Assembly: GCA_031274045.1 (NCBI GenBank)
Contig: JAISQS010000504.1
Location: 1 to 5,400 of the forward strand
From: Planctomycetaceae bacterium
GTDB lineage: Bacteria > Planctomycetota > Planctomycetia > Pirellulales > Thermoguttaceae
Direction of reading: 5' to 3'
Length of the DNA stretch: 5,400 bases
Shown here: in pieces, positions 1-4,976 of the stretch
Position numbering within the stretch: the first letter of the stretch is position 1
Layout: every line of letters starts with the position of its first letter
Program-made: the position numbers and the translations under genes
Notes under the pieces: generated by a model
What the model was told of the DNA's origin: nothing
What the model saw: the letters and a program-made list of their open reading frames with translations, nothing else
Databases searched by the model: none

Positions 1-47
1 AAAAAAAACTCTAAATCTTGCAAAAATAACTTCGCCGTATTGCCGTA

Positions 48-1418
48 TTATTCTCTCACGATGATTGGTGATTTTGTTGTGGCTTCGCAGATTGGGGTTA
101 TTGAGTTTCTTGTGCGTACCATTAGGTAGAATGGTTTCTTGTCATCGGGGCAAAAATACCACCAATATTCGCCTTTGTTCGGCGAGCCGATCACTATCGG
201 TCTCCAAGGTCCCGTGATCGAATCACCTCGCAAAACATCCGCAAATATTCCCGTTTGAGCAGTATCGCCCGCGTCCCATTTTACGATGATTTGCGATTGT
301 TCGGCTGTTTTGTTCAAAGTTACCGCAGTGATTGTGACAGATGCGGATGTAGGATTTTGCGTGTCAAAATTTCGGCTGATTGGCAAGTTTGGAGCCGCTG
401 CGGAAGCTGCCGGTGCCGCCGGTGCGGTGTTCAAATCGAGCTTGTTGCCAACTCCGCCCGAATCAACCATACCAAAATCAACCATACCAGAATCAACCAT
501 ACCGGAATCAACCCCGCTCGAATCAACTGCAACCGCATCATTTTTTTGCCCGCCGCCGACTTCATCGGCGTTGTTGTTGCGCAAAATATCTTTTTTGACA
601 AAATCTTCGGCGTTCGCGTTGCCGGTATTTATATCAAGTTTTATCAACTCGTTTATGTCGGTGATGATTCTCGCAATAATTTTTTTCTTGTATTCAAAAA
701 AGCTCTCAGTTGAATTTTGTTTAGAGGAATTTTTGGTGATTGTTTCGGATTGAATTTTTTCTGTTGTTTGTATGTTTTGTGGTTTGGCAATTTTATTATC
801 TTTTTTTGGGAGGTGAATTGGTTTTGGCGGGAGCAAGCTACCTTCAACGATTTTTGCTTTTTGCTCAACCTGTCTTTTTTCGTAGTTCAAATTATCGGCA
901 AATTGATTTGATTTTTTTGGTGTGTTGTTATTTTTGTTTTGGTTATTTTGGTTTATTTGTTTTGCGGGGGAGGATGGGTCTTCGTGTTTGGAGGCGGGTT
1001 GGTTGTCGGCGTTTGTTGGGGCGGTTTCAACATGAACGCAAATTTGCGGGGTGTTGCTTGTCGAATGTTTTATTGAGCCGGAGAGAGAAATTGTCCGAAA
1101 CGAGAACCAATATTCGCCGTCCGATTCCGTCTCAAACAAGAACGATTTTTCCTCAACCGGCTTTCGCCCGACAGAATACCAATGTCCGCCGTGATCCTTC
1201 GACACAAGCAACTCAACTTCTTTGGCGGGATCGGCGGTATTGTCTTGCCTTACTTGAAACGGGATGACGAAAGAACGTTCACTCAATTTGACAACAGAGA
1301 TGTTGTGCTTATTTTGCGCCGCGTTGAATTGCGCAAAAACAATACCGCCGCCGAACCAAGCAGAATCGGCTTGACTCAAAAAAAACAAAAAAGATAAAAA
1401 TAAAAACTTGTTTAACAT
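48..1418 (-). CDS. Secreted two-domain protein with long N/Q/K-rich linker, planctomycete type
   Basis: No known enzyme family recognised; function unknown. From the ATG at 1418 the product is 456 residues. Residues 1-29 look like a Sec signal peptide (Lys4, a Leu/Phe core, then V-F-A before Gln30), which is why I prefer this ATG to the upstream in-frame TTG at 1565, which would put 49 residues in front of the signal. Residues about 41-131 form a beta-rich domain with W80 and a GEYW motif at 101-104 followed by F-S-F-R-T. A linker of about 220 residues follows, rich in Asn, Gln, Lys and Pro, with a five-residue repeat (V-D-S-G-M type, about 298-322) and an Ala/Pro stretch (332-343). Residues about 361-456 form a second beta-rich domain with G-P-W and a second GEYW (416-419). 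This two-domain pattern resembles exported planctomycete proteins (recalled, not searched). No catalytic motif or lipobox is visible. A cell-surface structural or binding role is a guess. The Shine-Dalgarno match is weak. Confidence 0.72.
   Translation of the reverse strand: MLNKFLFLSFLFFLSQADSAWFGGGIVFAQFNAAQNKHNISVVKLSERSFVIPFQVRQDNTADPAKEVELLVSKDHGGHWYSVGRKPVEEKSFLFETESDGEYWFSFRTISLSGSIKHSTSNTPQICVHVETAPTNADNQPASKHEDPSSPAKQINQNNQNKNNNTPKKSNQFADNLNYEKRQVEQKAKIVEGSLLPPKPIHLPKKDNKIAKPQNIQTTEKIQSETITKNSSKQNSTESFFEYKKKIIARIITDINELIKLDINTGNANAEDFVKKDILRNNNADEVGGGQKNDAVAVDSSGVDSGMVDSGMVDFGMVDSGGVGNKLDLNTAPAAPAASAAAPNLPISRNFDTQNPTSASVTITAVTLNKTAEQSQIIVKWDAGDTAQTGIFADVLRGDSITGPWRPIVIGSPNKGEYWWYFCPDDKKPFYLMVRTRNSITPICEATTKSPIIVRE
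460..527 (-). repeat. 15-bp coding tandem repeat (VDSGM pentapeptide)
   Basis: Four full units of 15 bp start at 461, 476, 491 and 506, with a partial fifth at 521. On the plus strand each begins AATCAAC. The period is a multiple of three, so on the minus strand it encodes V-D-S-S-G, V-D-S-G-M, V-D-S-G-M, V-D-F-G-M and V-D-S-G-G without disturbing the frame. It lies in the linker of the secreted protein and could vary in copy number between strains. Confidence 0.85.
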
Positions 1419-1487
1419 GTGAAATTTCTTTAACAATTCAACCGTGTGTTGTAATTTGTTCGGTAACTTCGCCGATAATTTGAAGAG

Positions 1488-1519
1488 CAACCCCAAAGCA
1501 ACCCCAAAGCAATCCCAAG
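1488..1519. repeat. 11-bp tandem repeat upstream of the secreted-protein gene
   Basis: CAACCCCAAAG occurs at 1488-1498 and again at 1499-1509, followed by a degenerate 10-bp copy at 1510-1519. The period is not a multiple of three. It lies upstream of the preferred ATG at 1418, which fits a non-coding leader rather than an N-terminal extension. No function is evident. Confidence 0.7.
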
Positions 1520-1642
1520 CCGCCGACAATCCTGATTCGCTCAACACAAAGAGATTCTTTGACAAAAATTAGAAAAGTAGAAAAATTCCGCTTATGTTAA
1601 TTTTGACGATGCTCGCAACACGCCGGAAAATTCATTCGGTTT

Positions 1643-1660
1643 GCAATTGAAGAGAATTGC
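1643..1660. other. Small inverted repeat between paaK and the secreted-protein gene
   Basis: GCAATT (1643-1648) and AATTGC (1655-1660) flank a six-base loop. The stem is short and AT-rich, and no T run follows on the minus strand, so it is at best a weak terminator for paaK. Nothing else is recognised in 1566-1693. Confidence 0.2.
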
Positions 1661-1693
1661 GGATTAAGATGATTTGATTTTTGGGAGATAGAT

Positions 1694-3022
1694 TTATTTT
1701 TTTTCGAGGAGATTTCTGTTGTCGATTACGCGTTTTGCTTTTCCTTCGTAGCGTTCCAGAGTCATTGGCGGCAATAATTCTACTTGCAAATGCAGTCCGG
1801 TTATTTGTTGAATTGCGGTTTCGATTCTTGCTTTCAATTGAACCATGTCGATCATTTTGTCTGACAATAGATTCCTATCCACCTCAACTCTTACCTTAAC
1901 TTCATCGAGCGTTTTCGGACGGTCTAGCACAATTTGATAATGCGGAGCCGCCCCCTCAACCGACAAAAGTGCCTCCTCAATTTGCGACGGAAAAATATTT
2001 ACCCCGCGAATTATAAGCATGTCATCGCTTCGCCCGATAACCCTACTCATCCTCAACGTCTCCCGCCCGCAATCACAACGCCCCGAATAAAGAACCGCAA
2101 TATCACGCGTCCGATAACGCAATATCGGCATCGCCTCCCGCGAAATCGACGAGATAACCAACTCGCCCTGCGTCCCCTCCGGCACAGGCTGCAACGTATC
2201 AGGATCAATACACTCAACTATAAAATGATCCTCCTGAAAGTGCATTCCGCTACGCGATTGACATTCGCCGCTCACGCCGGGTCCGATTACTTCGCTCAAT
2301 CCGTAGTTATTGCTCCCTTTGATATTGATTGTTGATTCGAGTGATTCTCTCATTTGTTCCGTCCAAGGTTCGCCGCCTAGAAATGCCAGCTTCAAAGAAA
2401 GCTCGGACTGATCTATCTTCTCCGATTTAATCGCGTCAACAATCGTCAAAGCGTAACTCGGTGTACAGACCATTGCGTCGGCTTGCATATCTTTGAGCAA
2501 CATGATTTGCCGTTTGGTGTTTCCTGCCGCTGCCGGAACGACTGCTGCCCCGACGCATTCTACGCCGTAATGTAACCCAAATCCGCCGGTGAAGAGACCA
2601 TATCCAAACGCAATTTGAACCGTGTGATGCGACTGCAAACCGCCCGAAACAAGGAATCGCGCACAGAGATTTGCCCACAACTCAATATCGGCTTGTGTGT
2701 AAGCCATGATGGTCGGTTTACCTGTGGTGCCAGTTGAGCCGTGATAGCGGACAACATCATCGCGAGATACCGCTAAAAAGCCGAGAGGATAATTGTCACG
2801 CAAATCAGACTTAGTCGTCAACGGCAACTTGACTATATCATCAACAGAACGAATCGAATCAAACTCCAACCCAAGCTCGTCGAACTTCTTTCGATAAAAC
2901 GGCACCGCTGTGCATCTTCGCATTGTCTCGCGTAGACGTATGAATTGGACGGCGCGGATTTCGTCGCGTGAGAGGGTTTCGTTTTTGTCCCAGATGAATG
3001 GTTTATATGGATAGTGGGGCAT
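1694..3022 (-). CDS. paaK: Phenylacetate-CoA ligase (ANL superfamily)
   Basis: Cytosolic enzyme converting phenylacetate, ATP and CoA to phenylacetyl-CoA, AMP and pyrophosphate (EC 6.2.1.30). From the ATG at 3022 it is 442 residues, close to the usual 430-440. Visible motifs: P-loop HGSTGTTGKPT at 94-104, the PaaK-typical F-G-Y-G-L-F-T-G-G-F-G-L-H-Y-G (139-153), NNYGLSE at 238-244, YRTRD at 303-307, the hinge region GRSDDMLIIRG at 330-340, and GKAKRV at 427-432 with the probable adenylation lysine at 428. C-D-C-G-R (316-320) is also usual for the family. An in-frame TTG at 3052 adds ten residues but its GGAG abuts the codon, so ATG is preferred. The gene starts 49 bases after the rplU stop in the same direction and may share its transcript. 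In anaerobes such enzymes often handle aryl acids from amino acid fermentation; no ring-degradation gene is in view, so the true substrate could be another aryl acid. Codons end mostly in G or T. Confidence 0.93.
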   Translation of the reverse strand: MPHYPYKPFIWDKNETLSRDEIRAVQFIRLRETMRRCTAVPFYRKKFDELGLEFDSIRSVDDIVKLPLTTKSDLRDNYPLGFLAVSRDDVVRYHGSTGTTGKPTIMAYTQADIELWANLCARFLVSGGLQSHHTVQIAFGYGLFTGGFGLHYGVECVGAAVVPAAAGNTKRQIMLLKDMQADAMVCTPSYALTIVDAIKSEKIDQSELSLKLAFLGGEPWTEQMRESLESTINIKGSNNYGLSEVIGPGVSGECQSRSGMHFQEDHFIVECIDPDTLQPVPEGTQGELVISSISREAMPILRYRTRDIAVLYSGRCDCGRETLRMSRVIGRSDDMLIIRGVNIFPSQIEEALLSVEGAAPHYQIVLDRPKTLDEVKVRVEVDRNLLSDKMIDMVQLKARIETAIQQITGLHLQVELLPPMTLERYEGKAKRVIDNRNLLEKK

Positions 3023-3071
3023 TGTCTTCTTGGTCAAATGGTCGGCTATCAACTCCGGCTAAAATATCGAA

Positions 3072-3389
3072 TCAGCTACAGACAATCTCCTTTATCTCAA
3101 CCAAAGTATATATCTGCCGATGTCCGGTCTTTCGTTTAGAATTTTTCCGGCGGCGGAATTTGGCTATCGTCAATTTCGGACCCTTCACCGAAGAGACAAC
3201 CTCGCCGATAACTTTGGCATTCTCAACCTTTGGCGAGCCAATCTTAACATTCTCGCCGTCGCATAGAGCCAGAACGTTGTCGAATTCAATCTTTGTACCC
3301 TTCTCAACTTCGCCCAGATAGTTGATGGTAAGCCGTCCGTCGACTTCCGCTTTGAATTGGTGTCCGCCGTTTTCTATAATTGCGTACAT
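3072..3389 (-). CDS. rplU: 50S ribosomal protein L21
   Basis: Large-subunit ribosomal protein that binds 23S rRNA. The product is 105 residues, the usual family length. It opens with M-Y-A-I-I-E-N-G-G-H-Q-F, the typical L21 start, and ends with the basic signature R-R-R-K-N-S-K-R-K-T-G-H-R-Q (about 79-92) followed by Y-T-L-V-E-I. The ATG at 3389 is fixed by this family start and by an AGAGGA ribosome binding site five bases upstream; the open frame runs on upstream but encodes nothing L21-like. The first gene of its leftward unit, it sits 49 bases before paaK. L27 (rpmA), its customary downstream neighbour, is absent. Codon use is more balanced than in paaK and folP, as expected for a highly expressed gene. 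Confidence 0.97.
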   Translation of the reverse strand: MYAIIENGGHQFKAEVDGRLTINYLGEVEKGTKIEFDNVLALCDGENVKIGSPKVENAKVIGEVVSSVKGPKLTIAKFRRRKNSKRKTGHRQIYTLVEIKEIVCS

Positions 3390-3394
3390 AATTT

Positions 3395-3400
3395 TCCTCT
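3395..3400 (-). promoter_or_regulatory. Ribosome binding site of rplU
   Basis: AGAGGA on the minus strand, five bases before the ATG at 3389. It is the only clear Shine-Dalgarno sequence in the window and decides the rplU start. Confidence 0.8.
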
Positions 3401-3404
3401 TATG

Positions 3405-3432
3405 GTCAAAAAGTAAAAATTTACTTGTCAAA
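3405..3432. promoter_or_regulatory. Inverted repeat with flanking GTCAAA copies in the rplU leader
   Basis: AAGTAAA (3411-3417) and TTTACTT (3420-3426) form a 7-bp palindrome with a 2-base centre. It is bracketed by direct copies of GTCAAA at 3405-3410 and 3427-3432. It lies between the predicted rplU promoter and the ribosome binding site. It could be an operator; with so short a loop it is more likely a DNA site than an RNA hairpin. Function unproven. Confidence 0.35.
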
Positions 3433-3440
3433 TCGAGCTG

Positions 3441-3449
3441 ATTATACCA
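3441..3449 (-). promoter_or_regulatory. Extended -10 promoter of rplU
   Basis: The minus strand reads TGGTATAAT: a consensus TATAAT preceded by the TGn extension. A start point near 3434 would give a leader of about 45 bases. The -35 region is poor (GTTGGG at a 16-base spacer), which extended -10 promoters tolerate. Confidence 0.55.
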
Positions 3450-3756
3450 ACATCGGCACAAACCCAACCCGTACAAAAGTGTGAGTATTCTATCGGCAGA
3501 GTGCTTATTGACAATCCCCCCCGTTGCGTCTCTTTCGGCGGACAAATTTTGAATTGGAATATGCCGAAACGTCCGTTGCGTACAACAAAACTTCCGCCAA
3601 TGCAACCGAATCGGCGGTAATTGCAATTTTATTCGTTTCAATTACGATGTTTACCCTCGCACTCGGAAGCAATTTTAAACATGTTCCAACGGCTTTTTGT
3701 ACTATATATACTATATGACAAATTCCGCGAATTGTTGACGCTGCTTTTGGACAAGA
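3450..3756. other. Intergenic stretch without a recognisable gene
   Basis: Left part of the gene-free region between rplU and folP. Short open frames here have no ribosome binding site or recognisable family; one (TTG at 3524 to 3718, plus) contains a hydrophobic run that could mimic a membrane segment. The sequence includes an AT-rich patch at 3701-3718 made of two ACTATAT copies, and a TTATTGACA at 3505-3513 that differs from a DnaA box by one base. No RNA gene is recognised. Confidence 0.5.
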
Positions 3757-3765
3757 TTATTCACA
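3757..3765 (+). promoter_or_regulatory. DnaA box, perfect
   Basis: TTATTCACA on the plus strand, matching TTATNCACA at every position. It faces the minus-strand boxes at 3911 and 3932 across about 150 bases. Confidence 0.6.
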
Positions 3766-3800
3766 AGAAATTAACGAAAGGTAAAGGAAGAATAAAAGAC

Positions 3801-3809
3801 TTGTTCACA
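3801..3809 (+). promoter_or_regulatory. DnaA box, one mismatch
   Basis: TTGTTCACA, with G instead of A at the third position. Same orientation as the perfect box at 3757, 44 bases further on. Confidence 0.4.
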
Positions 3810-3885
3810 AACTTAATAAATACAACACGCAGCCTTCCCTCCAAATGCCTGACTATAAACTATTTTCCCCTTACCTTCCCTTAAC

Positions 3886-3948
3886 TTCCTGTAAATAATT
3901 CCATTGTTCCTGTGAATAATTCCCTTGTTCCTGTGAATAAATCCCTTG
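3886..3948. repeat. Three 21-bp direct repeats, each with a DnaA box
   Basis: Contiguous units at 3886-3906, 3907-3927 and 3928-3948 begin TTCCTGT and end in TTG, differing at only a few positions. Units 2 and 3 contain TGTGAATAA, the complement of the DnaA box TTATTCACA; unit 1 has TGTAAATAA. The 21-bp period is about two helical turns, so the boxes lie on the same DNA face, as suits cooperative protein binding. No start codon with a ribosome binding site makes this a coding repeat. Confidence 0.85.
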
Positions 3949-3985
3949 TGTGGCGGCTGTGTGGGTTTTATTTTGGTTATTGACA
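3946..3985 (+). promoter_or_regulatory. Possible folP promoter
   Basis: TTGTGT at 3946-3951 and TATTTT at 3969-3974 are 17 bases apart and would start RNA near 3981, giving a leader of about 20 bases. A consensus TTGACA at 3980-3985 is also present, but its best -10 would overlap the start codon and imply a leaderless message. The first option overlaps the last DnaA repeat, so DnaA binding could affect folP. Weak evidence. Confidence 0.25.
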
Positions 3986-4012
3986 AATATTCTTTTTTTT
4001 TATGTTAAATAT
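3966..4012. other. AT-rich tract, candidate DNA unwinding element
   Basis: Only 6 of 47 bases are G or C, including a run of nine T (3993-4001) that ends at the folP start codon. It directly follows the DnaA-box repeats and the GC-rich segment. The same bases must also hold the folP promoter or leader, so its composition is not proof of an unwinding role. Confidence 0.45.
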
Positions 4013-4847
4013 GTGTTGTGTGAATTGTTGGCGGTTGCGGACGCGGGTGTTGGATTTTTCCGGCGGTGCGATTTTTATGGGGATTGTCAATGTTACTCCT
4101 GACAGCTTTTCGGATGGCGGCAAGTACCTCGATCATTCGGCGGCAATCCGGCACGCTTTGGAGTTGTATGAATCTGGGGCGGGGATAATTGATGTGGGGG
4201 GGGAGAGTACGCGACCGGGTTCGGGGGGAGTGGACGCGAATGAGGAGTTGCGGCGGGTGGTTAAGGTTATCGAGGGGATAAGGGCATTGAGCGGGTCTGT
4301 TGTGATTTCTGTTGACACAAACAAGACGGTTGTTGCGAAGGCGGCTATTGATGCCGGTGCGGAGATTGTGAATGATGTTTTTTCGGCGGAGGATGCGGGG
4401 ATGGTTGAGTTGTTGCGTGAAACTGGGGCGGCGGTTTGCATTATGCACCGGCAAGGTAACCCAAAAACTATGCAGAACGCCCCGCAATATGACGATGTTG
4501 TTTCGGAGGTGTTTGGGTATTTGCGGCAACGTCGTTTGGAGTTGATTGAAGCGGGGATAGTGCCGGAGCGGATAGCTATTGATCCCGGAATTGGGTTTGG
4601 CAAGACGACGGAGCATAATTGGCAACTAATCCGAAATATTTCAAAATTCTTTGAGATCGGTGCGCCGTTATTGGTGGGGCATTCGCGAAAGAGGTTTCTT
4701 CTTGAGACTTTTGGCAATCGTGAGGAGGGGACGCGGATTGTGACGCGGGTGTTGCTCAAAGAGGGGGTGCATGTTGTAAGATTGCACGAAGTCCGCAACC
4801 AAACCGCGCCGCAAAACGAAAACGTAAAAATAAATTCCCTGAATTGA
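4002..4847 (+). CDS. folP: Dihydropteroate synthase
   Basis: Cytosolic folate enzyme joining 4-aminobenzoate to 6-hydroxymethyl-dihydropterin pyrophosphate to give dihydropteroate (EC 2.5.1.15), the sulfonamide target. It has 281 residues, normal for the TIM-barrel family. Motifs: MGIVNVTPDSFSDGG (26-40), DVGGESTRPG (64-73), SVDTNK (103-108), V-N-D-V (123-126), M-H with G-N-P-K-T-M-Q (148-158), DPGIGFGKT (194-202), GHSRKRF (226-232) and R-L-H (260-262). The six residues known to hold the pterin in E. coli (N22, D96, N115, D185, K221, R255) correspond to N30, D105, N124, D194, K230 and R260. ATG at 4002 or 4011 is possible; both keep the conserved W10 region and neither has a Shine-Dalgarno. 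The tail after 264 (R-N-Q-T-A-P and on) is Asn/Gln-rich, with A/C-rich codons unlike the rest, and does not resemble the usual final helix. It is divergent from rplU; 129 bases separate it from the glycosyltransferase. Confidence 0.96.
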   Translation: MLNMCCVNCWRLRTRVLDFSGGAIFMGIVNVTPDSFSDGGKYLDHSAAIRHALELYESGAGIIDVGGESTRPGSGGVDANEELRRVVKVIEGIRALSGSVVISVDTNKTVVAKAAIDAGAEIVNDVFSAEDAGMVELLRETGAAVCIMHRQGNPKTMQNAPQYDDVVSEVFGYLRQRRLELIEAGIVPERIAIDPGIGFGKTTEHNWQLIRNISKFFEIGAPLLVGHSRKRFLLETFGNREEGTRIVTRVLLKEGVHVVRLHEVRNQTAPQNENVKINSLN

Positions 4848-4976
4848 ATGAGAAGTTGGTGTCGATCTTTATTATATTTTCATTTTTGTGCTGTGATTCG
4901 TTGTGTTGGCGGGTTCGGCGGGGCGAATTGAAGTCTCGGAGATGTAAAGGGGCAAGAGACATATTAAATCTAAAAA

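Larger units (their letters stand above)
3757..4012. other. Candidate chromosomal replication origin (oriC)
   Basis: DnaA boxes follow the bacterial consensus TTATNCACA. Perfect copies (TTATTCACA) are at 3757-3765 (plus), 3911-3919 (minus) and 3932-3940 (minus). Variants are TTGTTCACA at 3801-3809 (plus), TTATTTACA at 3890-3898 (minus) and TTATTGACA at 3977-3985 (plus). The last three minus-strand boxes have an exact 21-bp spacing. A GC-rich segment (3943-3965) and an AT-rich tract (3966-4012) follow, the usual order of DnaA boxes and unwinding element. Plus-strand composition turns from C-rich to G-rich at about 3950, and genes on both sides are transcribed away. DnaA-trio repeats are not clear by eye. 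dnaA, dnaN or gidA, the common neighbours, are not in the window. Alternatives are a DnaA-regulated promoter or a DnaA-titration site. Confidence 0.6.

Noticed and set aside
1..47. Terminator of the secreted-protein gene
   Set aside because: A T run on the minus strand is present at the window edge (1-8), and GCCGTATT is duplicated at 34-49, but no stable hairpin precedes the T run.
255..753. Plus-strand open frames opposite the secreted-protein gene
   Set aside because: They are antisense readings of a low-complexity coding region, with no ribosome binding sites or recognisable motifs.
1419..1565. Extension of the secreted protein to the TTG at 1565
   Set aside because: It would bury the signal peptide 49 residues inside the protein and would run through an 11-bp, non-triplet tandem repeat.
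3390..3641. N-terminal extension of L21 by 84 residues
   Set aside because: The extension has no L21 similarity and spans the TATAAT promoter and ribosome binding site; the family start is at 3389.
3524..3718. Plus-strand open frame of 64 codons with a hydrophobic run
   Set aside because: It starts at TTG with no ribosome binding site, matches no family I recognise, and ends in the AT-rich patch. The membrane-like run could be chance.
3621..3884. Plus-strand open frame of 87 codons across the DnaA boxes
   Set aside because: No ribosome binding site and no recognisable domain; it overlaps the boxes at 3757 and 3801, which explain the conserved-looking sequence better.
3886..3948. CRISPR array
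   Set aside because: The 21-bp units are directly contiguous with no unique spacers, and only three copies exist.
4133..4798. Minus-strand open frame of 221 codons opposite folP
   Set aside because: FolP motifs on the plus strand are decisive; the antisense frame is open because of the G/C-ending codons of folP.
4962..4967. TATTAA as a -10 box for the glycosyltransferase
   Set aside because: No reasonable -35 lies 16-18 bases upstream, and the start point would fall on the ATG.
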